A stretch of 64,000 bases of DNA from Scleroderma bovista (taxonomy: Eukaryota; Basidiomycota; Agaricomycetes; Boletales; Sclerodermataceae): NCBI GenBank assembly GCA_037178675.1, contig JAYMGJ010000287.1:1-64000 (forward strand), written 5' to 3'. Of this stretch, positions 45,274 to 55,857 are shown piece after piece (position 1 is the first letter of the stretch; every line of letters starts with the position of its first letter). Both the position numbers and the translations under genes were made by a program. The notes beneath the pieces are model-generated. The model saw only the letters and a list, made by a program, of their open reading frames with translations. It searched no databases and was not told where the DNA came from.

Positions 45274-46436
45274 TCAAGCACCTGAGAAGAATCCCGCACC
45301 TCCTCTACCTTCTGTCGTGGGGGTAGAAAAAAATCCATCAAATGGTCCAACGTTTGTCCCTCCATGACCGTGGGCACGCTTCTTGCGGGGGCTAGACTCG
45401 CCTTGAAGCCCAGCAATATGCCTGACAAGGGACTTTAGACGGAAGTCCTCGACCGGCTTCGTCAGCGCCGACTTTCTACACGATGGACAGGTATATTCCG
45501 GTTGAAACTTCTGCAGGTCTGTGAGGAGGGCTCGTATTTGATGTTTCACTTGGGGGTTCAAGAGCATGGGAATGCCGCTGAGGAGCCCGCGCAGTTGATT
45601 GTCTGTGATTGCACGACGGGCATCATAATCCGGGTGGCTAGCCATGAATCGAGCTTGTGTAGTGGAAAACCAGTCGACAAGACAGTCCTGGCAGAAGCAG
45701 TGACCACAATCGGGGAGCCTGTGCAAGTGCAACACAGATGAGAATAGGACAAAGGATTGATGTTGCAAGCTCACAGATAAGGCTTCCACATCCGATGCGT
45801 ACATACCTCACAAAGAATATGCTCCTCAAGTTCCGAAAAGTCCTGGAAAAAAACCGATCTGTAAGCATTTATCGGCGGTGGAAATGGGAACTTCTTGTAC
45901 ATTCGTTCTTAGTGCGCAACGGAGGACGGCTATTTCCTCCGTCTGTGTCTTCTCTAAAGACTTGAGTTCGGCAACTTCGTCAGCTCTTCGTTGGTTGGCG
46001 ACCTTCAGCGCCTATATGCGGGTAGTTGGGTGATTACTAGGGTATGAGAAGGAACATCGGAGCTAGGTATCACCTGTTCGAGACTCGCCACTGTGTGCTT
46101 GAGAGATTCAACGGTATTTTCCTCTGCCCTCCATGCAGTTGACCGCGAAGATGATTGAGCATCGTCAGAATCTGTTATGTCGAGAACCTCTCCGAGGTCC
46201 AGCGGAACAGGCCGGAGAGCCGCCTTTTTCTTTTTGTGGGGACCAGATCTAGAGCTGTTCGAGTGTCCTATCGCGGCAATGGAAGACTCATCATCCGAAG
46301 AAAGTATGATGATCTCTGCTTCATTTGGTGCTTTCTTTGGCGGTGTCCTTATTCCATCTAAGAGTGTACGGTGATTGCGATCATAACGTTCTCGAGGAGT
46401 AGAAGTGCTTGGACTGTGAATGCGGGTCGCTGGCAT
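45274..46436 (-). CDS. RING-finger E3 ubiquitin ligase (coiled coil + RING)
   Basis: ATG at 46436 to stop 45274. The N-terminus is Ser/Pro-rich with an acidic SSDDESS patch (SIM-like IIILSSDDE) and a basic KKKK cluster. A coiled coil follows (ESLKHTVASLEQ, RRADEVAELKSLEKTQTEE). The RING runs EEHILCEVCTHRMWKPYL, then LPDCGHCFCQDCLVDWF, a long loop of about 50 residues, and YTCPSCRKSA: C3HC4-like with an extended spacing between the third and fourth metal pairs. The C-terminus is basic and Gly-rich. The SIM-like acidic motif raises the possibility of a SUMO-targeted ligase, an inference only. Confidence 0.8.
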
Positions 46437-46901
46437 TTTTGGTCGAGCTCAAATTGGAGATTAACTCCTGTACAGAGAAGCATCATGATCACGTGACAAA
46501 GGGGTTCCCGTGTTCAAGTAGTAGTACGAGTTGTGAGCGTAGTCGGCCTTTATTTCATTTCACGAGTGTGAGCAACCAAACTACCGTGTGGTCATCCGAG
46601 CCATTGGTTCAACGGGTGCGTGCGCAATTAGCCTACATACACGTGACAGAGCATTGACGTCATAGTACCACTGTGTCGTCATCACCTATAAAGCCTTTGC
46701 TCCATCGAAATGTCCCCCACCGAAGGATCTCATTCATAAACATACATGTCAATGTTTCCGATGTATAGTCGAAGAATACTGCACAGTAACGCAACACACC
46801 TGGTGAAATACCCCAAATGGAGCCTCACTGTCAGTTGCCCATACTCACTCGCCATGACATTCAACTCGCTGACACAACATAAACTAGTCACAGGCTCTTA
46901 G
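46437..46901. other. Divergent intergenic region with missing first exon
   Basis: Contains the RING gene promoter and, probably, the first exon and start codon of the LEA-like gene, which I could not fix. Confidence 0.4.
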
Positions 46902-47620
46902 GGCATTCGCGACCAACTTGCCACCGCCACAGGGAAAAGTTGAAGGTCCTGGTCAGGGCGGCAGCCAAGGGCAGGATGAGAAAATACGACGCAGTAACGC
47001 TCTCACGCTCGGCGCTGGTGCAGCAGCACTAGCAGGGATCTATTATTACTATACCCGTGAGGACCGCGACCGCAACAGGCGCCTAAGTCCTTCAGAACGG
47101 GCGGCACGCGATGAGGAGGAGATACGCCGCAAGGCACGGGAAGCAAAAGACAACGTGCGCCAAGCTATGGAAGCTGGGAAAGCAAGCGGGGAGTCCGGAG
47201 TGCGTCAGGCCCAGGATAAATACGGCGACGTGAAGGTGCGTCGTCCTCCGGGCTGTATTCGAGATGTCACCTCACATTGGAACGAATCAGACAGCTGTGA
47301 AAAACGGAGCACGGGAAACGGGGCAGGAACTGACGGAGCGAGTACACCGGGGAATACAAGAAGGGCAGACCAAATTGTACGAATACAAGGACACTGCAAA
47401 GAAGTCGTTAAACGATGTTCGCAAGGCTTCAGAACAAAAATACGAGGAAACTAAGGACGGAGCTGGTCAGAAGGCTGAGGAAGCGAGGAATACAGGGTGG
47501 AAATTATTCGGATTCAATGGTCAAAAAGCGGAAGAAACCAAGAGGCAGTCTGCGGAGAAAGTGGCAGAAACAGCTGAGGATGTCAAGAGAAGGGCGGATA
47601 AGGAGAAGCAAACCTTATAA
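46902..47620 (+). CDS. LEA/apolipoprotein-like amphipathic helical protein (5' incomplete)
   Basis: The exon from 46902 follows a CTCTTAG acceptor and begins AFATNLPPPQGK. A hydrophobic segment with tyrosines (LTLGAGAAALAGIYYYYT) may be a membrane span, probably in mitochondria given the N-terminal context. After it the protein is a long charged helix with Lys/Glu/Ala repeats typical of LEA-like or stress proteins: NVRQAMEAGKASGESGVRQA, then after an intron SLNDVRKASEQKYEETKDGA and ETKRQSAEKVAETAEDVKRR. The stop is at 47620. A start codon lies upstream of 46902 in a separate exon. Likely a small membrane-tethered helical protein; the exact role is unknown. Confidence 0.65.
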
Positions 47621-47808
47621 CCGAGTAAAATGTGCTTTTGACGATGTAGACTCAAATGTTTTGTGCTGTAGATTAGTGCTCATTCCTGAGGTATGGCCGA
47701 GAGCATGGATCTGATTACATAACAAGTCTCCTAACTTTTGTACCGTACTAGTCAGCCCGGCCAATCTAGTCTCATTCCCCAGAGGAGCAGCTGTCGCTTC
47801 ACCACACG

Positions 47809-49125
47809 ATGGCCCTCGAATATACTAATAAACTATGGAAAACGCTTTATATCGCGTATGAAGTATTTGCTATCCTGCTCATTATTTTTCCAATGTGTTC
47901 TGTGACTTATTTGTTCACCCGACCGCGGCCAACCTGGTCATGGACCCATGCAATGCATGTTGCATTCCGTCGACATCTTGGTAGTGTTATCTCCAAAGTG
48001 TGAGTGTCAACTTTTTTCTGCCTAAAAGTCTTCCTAGACTGACTCACCAACACCAGTGACATCAGCACCCTTTTACATATCCCGGACCACCGTGCCATCA
48101 AACCCACAACAGGATACAACGCCGAAGGCGTCTGGATAGAGGGCGTACCCTCACACTTCATCACTTCCGAGCTCTTAGTCTTCGCATCTGTCGCACGCGT
48201 CACACCGATCCGCATCCCAGGCTACTGGTACGGCAGAGACGGCTTTCCGCCAAAGCCAACCGCACCAGTTTTGAAGTCTGACAAAAAGAGGGTATTCTTA
48301 TACCTGCATGGGGGGGCGTATACCGTCGGGTCTGCTCACCCGGGTTCCTTGGCACCTCCATATCGCAACCTCGTCCAGCTGGCCACTGATGCACCACACC
48401 TATTTGCGATCGAATACCGCCTCTCGTCGACACGTCTACTTTCCGAGAAACACCCCTTCCCGGCTGCGCTCCTCGACGCGCTCGCTGGGTACATCCACCT
48501 CGTCGACGTAATGGGATATGATCCTTCCAATATCGTCGTCACTGGCAACTCAGCAGGAGGAAACCTGGCTCTTGCGCTTGTACGATATCTTGTTGAGAAC
48601 CAGGGACACCAGCGGGAATGTATTCCTTCACTTCCTGCACCGCCTGGGAACCTCCTGCTGATCTGTCCCTGGACCGACCTGAGCAACTCCCACGTAGAGA
48701 CTCATATGGCGCTAATACCACCTGATGAGAAACTCAGGCTCGTGGGGAGCGCGAACACGAACGACATGGATCTTCTTGGTGATTCCTACGCGGGTGGGTA
48801 CCCTTCATACGGTGTGCTTGCATACGTTGGTCCGTTTGGCCTTGGCATAACGTTGGGCAACCCGTACATCTCTCCTGCGTGCTTGACCTCGTTAGTACAA
48901 GCTCGATTCATGGGGTTCCCGCGCACGTTCATCGTGTCTGGAGGTGCGGAGAGGTTCCTCGATCAGATACGTACGTTGCGGGGTAGGATGACGAGGGACA
49001 TGGGAGAGAGACATGTCACATATTATGAAGAGAGAGATGGGGTACATGGATTTTTGTCCTTCCCTTCACACCCTGGAGGGCGTGCTGCTCTTGATGCCAT
49101 CGGAAATTGGTTAGCGCAATATTGA
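47809..49125 (+). CDS. Alpha/beta-hydrolase, hormone-sensitive-lipase-type esterase with N-terminal anchor
   Basis: Two exons (47809-47999, 48057-49125) give 419 aa. The N-terminal segment (VFAILLIIFPMCSVTYLF) is a signal anchor. The catalytic domain has the HSL oxyanion motif LHGGAY (residue ~164), the nucleophile elbow GNSAGG and the catalytic His in DGVHGF. The acid is probably the Asp in ERFLDQI. Such enzymes hydrolyse esters or lactones; the substrate is unknown. Likely attached to ER or lipid-body membranes by the anchor, as for AADAC-like esterases. Confidence 0.88.
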
Positions 49126-50384
49126 ACTATTCACTCATCTACAAGAAAAGCTGCTGGAAACCCTTCTACTTAGTATTACACCTTATTACACTCTCGTTGT
49201 ATGTCTAGCTCGCCTGTATAAATACAGCATCATGATGAAATTGTCTGTGTATCTTTACTGGTCCCGGAATGCCACCTACAATATTCACAGCTGGCCTCAT
49301 ATTACTACATCGGGCCCATTGACTTGCGCAGTTATCGACCGGCCTGGACAGGGGCGATCCACAGCGCTCAACCGGATCATGCGAAAATGTTCGATGGAAG
49401 AAACCAAACTGATCTGATTATGAGCATCAAGTTATGAATGTTTTTGTTTCATGGTCACCGTGTGTCCTTCAATTCAACAGCAGAAAGGTGCGAAAGGGCG
49501 ATCAGCGCTCGTCTCTAAGTGATGAGTTGGTTGTTATCACTCCGAACTTGTGGTAGTGACTAAAAACCCCTTGCGGAGACGCTCCTTGGACCGAAAAGAA
49601 TTGGAAGGAACATGATCCGGGGACCAAAGGATGGTGCGATGAACATCTACCCAACAAGGGACGACACACTGAATCCCCAGCGAGATTTGACAGATGGCGT
49701 AACAACGAGAACTTCACGGAGAACGATAATTACGCCAGGCATTGTGACATATTTACCCTTTCTATTTTGACCGAGCTCTAAAAGAAAGATGCTTTCATTG
49801 TTGACATAAGAATAAGCTCGAAGGGCGATCAATGAAGTTTATATTATATAGCACGAAATCGCACCGGATCAGAGAGAGGATAATGTCTTCCTGTGCAGTT
49901 AGCGTGGGCATGCCCTGTCAAAGCCCCCCCTTCAGTAGCATGTGTCGGCATAGTCTCGAAGTAGTGGTGGTGATGTTAAAAAACAGAAATGACATGTCTG
50001 TGAGCATCGACTGGTTTTGTTGGCGTAGATAATGATGTTGGCATGCTGAGCCAAGGCAGAGCATGACTTGTCGGCGGTGGGAAACGTTGACGAGAACACA
50101 GTCAACGGCAACGGAGGCAGTCAACTTTGGATGGCAGTGCTTGGCATAGTACTGAGAACGAGAGGTAGAACACCTCTCTGAGTAGGCAGCGTGCTCACTG
50201 CTGAATGCTCTTGTTCATGTCAGCGTGGGAAAGAAACTCGACATGGCGGTGGTACGTACGAGTCCAAGAGGCCAGGAGGAGACGAAATTACCTTTCCGAC
50301 TGTTTCAGAGCCTTCTCACCCTAGTCCCATGACGCTGCCCCAGCACACCGCTGGCACGAGAACATCCCCAACCCTCCACTAACT
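49126..50384. other. Intergenic, no gene
   Basis: 3' flank of the esterase and about 1 kb with short unrelated frames. The right end abuts a retroelement relic and may include more of it in unrecognisable form. Confidence 0.4.
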
Positions 50385-51080
50385 GTTTACACGGACGGCT
50401 CATGCCTTCGCAATGGGCAATACAGGGCAGTCTGCGGTGCAGGCGTTTGGTTCGCCGAGAATCATCCCCTGAACAGGGCAATCCGAGTCCCGGGCAACAC
50501 ACAGTCTAACCGGACTGGAGAGATTGCCGTGGCAGTCGCCTTACAACTTGCTCCAGGCTTCTTCTGACCTGACGATAATCACAGACTCCAGATATGTTAT
50601 CCACTTTGGAAGACTCTGACCGGATGAAAGTCCCAAACGCAGACCTGATAAAAGCGGCAGCCTTCCAACTCCGCAAGAGATGCGCGCCAACCCATTTTAA
50701 ATGGGCGAGGAATCAGCAACTACCCGATGGCATCGACATGGTCGTCCCCTTGGGCTATTACATACATACGCCTTCTCAATCAACCACCTCGATCAGAAAT
50801 CAACTTAGAACGAGTCCGTGGTACCCTAGAGGATGTAAACATACGACTGGGAACCGACGCCCAATTTTGGAAAAAAATGCAGGCACCCCGATATAATTAA
50901 GGCGACCTGTACAAATTTTTAAAGCTTACACCGCGCGCTGCGTATAGATGACTTCTGGTCTGATACCCCACAACATGCCCGCAGAGCACAATGCGTCAGC
51001 TGTCACAGTACACCGCAATCCCTGGAACATATCCTGCTGGACTGCGAGAACCCAGCGATCGTCACTATTTGGCAACTATG
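50385..51080 (+). mobile_element. Decayed retroelement fragment with RNase H domain
   Basis: From 50385 the frame VYTDGSCLRNGQYRAVCGAG, VWFAENHPLNRAIRVPG and a TGEIAVAVALQLAP block is an RNase H domain (TDGS with its Asp, and a Glu in GEI). It meets stops after about 60 codons. A second stretch near 50900-51080 reads LRIDDFWSDTPQHARRAQCV and SLEHILLDCENPAIVTIW. That is a Cys/His-type motif often found downstream of RNase H in non-LTR elements or their host relatives. Several stops and frame changes separate the parts, so the element is dead. No terminal repeats or poly(A) tail identified. Confidence 0.75.
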
Positions 51081-51813
51081 TAGCTCGGCAAGTGTGGCTA
51101 GCATTTTTCGGCCTGTGACCTGACGTTTTGCTTGGCCCAATTTAGGCTGTAGTAGCTTTGCCCTTCCAACACCAGACAACGAACGGAAGACGAGAATAGG
51201 ACCATCCAGACTAGTCCGTATTCTCCTATCAGAGTCGGCCCACCTGATCTGGGTTCCAAACGCAATGAGGGCACAGGGTACAACTGCGAACTGATATATC
51301 AAAATAAATGACTATTAAATTAATCAAATGTCTTGTGAGTTTGACACGTAGCAACTAAATATTCTGACAATACGCCCACCAAAGAAAAATGCCTGCCGGC
51401 TCCTTTCGCTTTCAGGTCTCTTGTCCCTGGAATTGAACGATTGGAAAATCGGATCCAGCAAAATAACGACCTCAAAGCTGAGCTCTGTCAGCAAGCCGGG
51501 TTGAAAGCTATACCTGTACCACAACCTCAGCGGCGCATACATAACTATTCGAGGAAATTGTCTTGCGGACGATGGAGGTTATACCTATCACGCAAAAATT
51601 GATTCCGGGGCCAGCTCATGGTACTAATATGCCCCAGTGGCACCGAGGAATATAAAAATAACAGCTTTGCAACTCACGGGTGTCCACGAGTATCTGCTGG
51701 TCATCCTATTTCCCCCACATCGTGATAGCTAGTGTACGGCAGCGGCGACGCCCACGCAACTCACGAATCAGTAACTTCCGCTGCCTAAATCCCCTCTCGT
51801 CTTCAGCAAGGCA
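51081..51813. other. Probable element flank
   Basis: Contains an open stretch near 51417-51605 (IERLENRIQQNNDLKAELCQ) without assignment, and otherwise nothing recognisable. Confidence 0.3.
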
Positions 51814-53577
51814 ATGAGTACTTTGCCCCAGTCTCTAGGGTCCTATGCTCGTGTTCTACAAGGACCCTTAATTGGGTCCTTTATCAGCATTTTGTGAGTC
51901 CCATCAGTTCAACTAGTATCATCGATCAAGGCTGAGCTGCATGAACTGGCAGACTTTACGGGGTTAGCTGTGTGCTTACTTTCCTCTATTTTCAAACCTA
52001 CCCAGACGACCACGTATGGCTGAAGTGTTTGGTACGACCGTAACCTGACCCCCGTGATAAGTAAACTGAATGCTTTGTATCAGGTGACAATTATTTGGTA
52101 TAGATCTAGTGACCTTCTGCATGGTCATTCACCGATCCCTCATACATCATTTTTTAGGATTCTCGAGTCTATTCACACTGGATTCTTGGTATCATTCAAC
52201 AATACCTGTTTTATCAATGGATTCGGCGACCTTGTCGTACTCCGTCGGATACCTTGGTGCGTTTACTTGATTTTGCTTGTCCATCAGTTCTCAGTTCAAC
52301 GACCAGGGATCTTCTGGTGTGTACCACTGTCACGTCCGTCTGGTCACAGACAGATTCGTCTGACAACCATTCAGGTTTCTTTTGAAATAAGCGTGAGTCT
52401 AAATAACCTTGATCTTGCTCAATACCCCACATCCTTGCGTTTGCAGTTCCTTATCACGTTAATCGTGAATTTGTATGTGCACATTGATTCATCCGTTGTG
52501 TGGACTTATAGACATTCCTTTCTGTTTTAGGTTTTTCATCTGGAGAGTATGGAGATGTATGTCGTCGGAAGGTTCTTTTGTTTTCGGAAACCTTAACCCC
52601 TGAGGCAGTTTCCAAGAAAATCTGGGCTGTTGGCCTGCTAGTAAGCTCTTCCACTTATGATCGATTTATGGTCGGACTGGACAAATCACAGCTACTTTTA
52701 TCGACCACTCGCTATGGTACGTATCATGCTCCCTGTCTAGTATTCAGTTGTCGACACCTATGGCTGCAGTGATAGCTACAGTTGCATTATCGTTGGGGTG
52801 GGTGGCTACCTCGAAATTCGCAGGGCAGGTGCTATCCTGACGCCGACGCACAGCTTTCATTATTCTACCTGGGCGTCATTCAAGGATCATGCATATGTAG
52901 GTCATGTTTAATTTTCTCCGATTCTGACCTGCCTACAGAATCTTCCCTTAGGCACTCCTGGCTGTCGCATTGGGTGTTGCTATCCTTGGAGACACACTAT
53001 TGGCGCTGATTCTTGCGTACTATTTACGTGACAAACGTACACCAGGGTAATGATCGCGAGTTCTGAATGGCGTAGACGTCTCACGATTGTTTGGCAGTTC
53101 TGCCCAACTGGTTACTCGAGTACTGGCATATGTCGTTGCGACTGGCGCACTCACAAGGTTTTTACGCCTCTACCTTACTACGACTGCCATCTATCTGACG
53201 TCCAGAACCCAGCATGGTCGTAATAATGGAGCTCATTTTTGTAAGTTTGAGTGCTGCTCCTAGGGATGACACTTGAACTGGGATGTCTGACGTAGATCTT
53301 GGTCTTCCCGGACAACCTGGCATTCGTTCCATTCGGACTGGTACTGGTGAGATGTAAGGTCGACACTTGCTTTGACGCGCGATGTAAGGTCCACTGATCG
53401 TATTGCAGTATACGCGAACTCGGCAATGCTGTCGTAAGCCTACCGCAATCCTTCTACCGATAACGTTGTCGTTGACATGTGCGAAGCCTCAATTTGCGAC
53501 AGCATCAGAGGAAACCTCTTCAGGGAGTCTCGATCCCACTTTACAATAGCAACCCTTCGATCAAAACAAGTTGTTGA
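51814..53577 (+). CDS. DUF6534-type seven-helix membrane protein
   Basis: Fungal-specific serpentine membrane protein. ATG at 51814 (MSTLPQSLGSYARVLQGPLI). Family marks are the YPDDHVWLKCLV loop (51996-52030), RILESIHTGFL after the next intron, VIATVALSLGWVATSKFAG, LAVALGVAILGDTLLALILA, YYLRDKRTPG, LVTRVLAYVVATGALT, SMVVIMELIF, NLAFVPFGLVL and a final VYANSAMLS joined to SLNLRQ. The last is the expected 'YxNSLLxSLNxR' end. Stop at 53577. About ten short exons; those around 52290-52560 are not resolved and could be damaged. These proteins are expanded in Agaricomycetes, resemble receptors and have no known function. Confidence 0.75.
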
Positions 53578-54456
53578 ATGCCCTTCTACCACCCTGACGT
53601 TTCTTGTCTCGTATATAGCATTGTCTTCCAAACGTTTGGTTATTGAACTCGTCAAAAGGTGGACGCAGCAGAGAAGCAGTTTCAGTCCATAACGCAATTC
53701 CACTAATAGCAGATTCATGTCGACCCCAGACATGATTTCGACGAAAACATTGGCCACAAGCGTGATCGTGATGCGATGTCCCCCAGGTTCCATCACAGTT
53801 TTATCTTGAGCTGCAACGCTCGGGGAAGTATGTACCGGATGTCGCCAGCATGAACATTGCTTGGTATGGCAGTTATTGATGGGGTGCAGGAATGGGCTAC
53901 GGTGTGGCATACAAAGTCTATGTACTAGTACAATAGCTTGGGCAGCTCCCCTTTACATTACAGCTGCACATTGGCATCGTAATCGCCATCATTGTGGTAC
54001 TGGGCGGAAGGAAGCTCCTCGCAATCCTACGACAGGACGAAGGACGAGGTCAAATTGGGAGTCGATCAGTGTGAAGTGTCTACTACTACTAGGAGCTCGT
54101 AGTACGACTACGCTTGGCTTTCTGCGACACGACAGGGGCTGCACTTCCTTTTGAGTTGAAGTGAACGTTAACCTTGCCAGGCAAGGTAAACTATTTACAT
54201 TCATTTCCATCACTCGAAAGCCATCTTCGCCGGCAGAACCCTTGCTTGACTCTACAGTTTCCTCGACTGTGTTAGCGCTTCTCGTCCTAAACGTGGGACT
54301 CTCGATTGCACAACATATCTGCGCTATCTGCGTTATCGAATCTCTCTACATGCCCTTAAAAGGAAGAAGTTCAGTCGTCCAAAAGCAAGTGACTCACTCA
54401 AATATCTCCTCACACTTCTTTTACCGAGGTGAACAGACTCAGATCTTATCTTATTC
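53578..54456. other. Intergenic with a hydrophobic open stretch
   Basis: Plus strand near 53965-54075 reads LHIGIVIAIIVVLGGRKLLA then a stop, preceded by MGYGVAYKVYVLVQ. It may be a tiny membrane protein or remains of one. No start could be fixed. Confidence 0.3.
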
Positions 54457-55620
54457 ATGGTCAATACCAGAGTTGTGCTCATTGGTGTCGGGTAAGCAAT
54501 GTTGTCCACTACACATACGTTCTCATCAAGCAACATTTACAGAGGAGCGACGTGTTCGGGGAAGACAACTCTTGCCAAACACCTCCGCAGGATTTTGCCA
54601 AACAGCGTCATTGTTCATCAAGATGTGAGTGCACTGTATTACTGTGATCCAGACTGATAACATCGAGTCACAGGATTTTGCTCCGGTGTGTAATGAATAC
54701 CCAATCTTACTGTGATGCCCCCGACCCACTGGAATTATCCCTGAGCTAGCCTGCAGAACTCATTCCTGTTCACCCTATTTACAAAGTTCAAGATTGGGAT
54801 AATCCCGAGGGGGCGATAGACTGGCCTCGATTCAGGCAATTCTTGAGGGATGTGAAACAGGACGGAAAAATCCCGCCGGGCCACAAAAGCCACGACCAAC
54901 TCAATGAGCAGAAGGAATTCCCAATCGTTCCGGAGTGCTTCACGAAATGGAAGGCACACTTTGAAGAGGTCGAATGTCAGGCTCGCGAGTTCGGGATTGA
55001 GATTAAATGGGTTCTTGTTGACGGCTTCCTACTTTATTGGGACCAGGTATGAGCATTGTAATCAGAAGGAACGTGTCTTATCGCATTCTCCCAGGAGTCG
55101 ATGGCCCAGTTAGATATCCGTATATTTTTGCGTGTCTGTGGCAATACGTTGATGGAGCGGAGACGTGGGCGGGATTATTACATAGCAGGTAAGGTCATTG
55201 AACGGAATAACTGCTCCCCGCGAAGAAACAGCGATTAACGCTCCTTCTCCCCGTTCTTCTGCTGTTTCGTGTATCTCCACTCAACATGAATCACCCCACC
55301 TCCTTATCCTCACATCCGTGAAAACCATCCCTTGGCCTCTGCGTGCATTCCCATTGTTCCCTGGAGAGCAATACAATCCAGATGGTTCTGTGTGGCGTGA
55401 CCCACCACAATATTGGGAGCATATTGTATGGCCTGCATATGTCTCAGCGCACAAACACATGTTTGAGGGTGGTGACGTAGAATCGGGGAAGCCAACCAGG
55501 GATGCAGTGCATGGGATGCTGATATTGGAGAACGAGAAGCTGACTACTACGGAGGTTGTAAACCAATGTTGCGAGGAAATAGCACGGGTTCCAGTACTAG
55601 AGTCACCTAATCTACTGTAG
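54457..55620 (+). CDS. NRK1: Nicotinamide riboside kinase
   Basis: Phosphorylates nicotinamide riboside to NMN in the NAD salvage route; cytosolic. ATG 54457; the first exon MVNTRVVLIGVG joins to the P-loop GGATCSGKTTLAKHLRR split by the intron. IVHQD|DFAPPAELIP, then IYKVQDWDNPEGAIDWPRF (the NRK D-W-D block), SHDQLNEQ and WVLVDGFLLYWDQ follow. Next are LDIRIFLRVCGNTLMERR (the LID region), and the final exon with DGSVWRDPPQYWEHIVWPAY. The last 35 residues run to a stop at 55620. At least six exons. All nucleotide-binding parts present. Confidence 0.92.
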
Positions 55621-55857
55621 TATTGTTATTAGGATAATATGCCTTGATCCTTGTGTTTTCTAGTGCCCGTGAAAATGGAAAGGAAATGGGTTCTGACTGG
55701 AGATCATGAACCGGCTGACATAACCCGGAATCACATGTATGTCCGCTCAAGAGCTTTGCATCTGATTGGTTGTCGGTACGGTACAAGTACATTGCAGCAC
55801 TCCAGATATAACTTCGTCCGTCTATCACCCACCCACCTCGCACATTTGAGTACAGCT

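Noticed and set aside
53440..53910. 156-codon minus-strand frame
   Set aside because: Overlaps the last exon of the DUF6534 gene antisense; no domain or start context.
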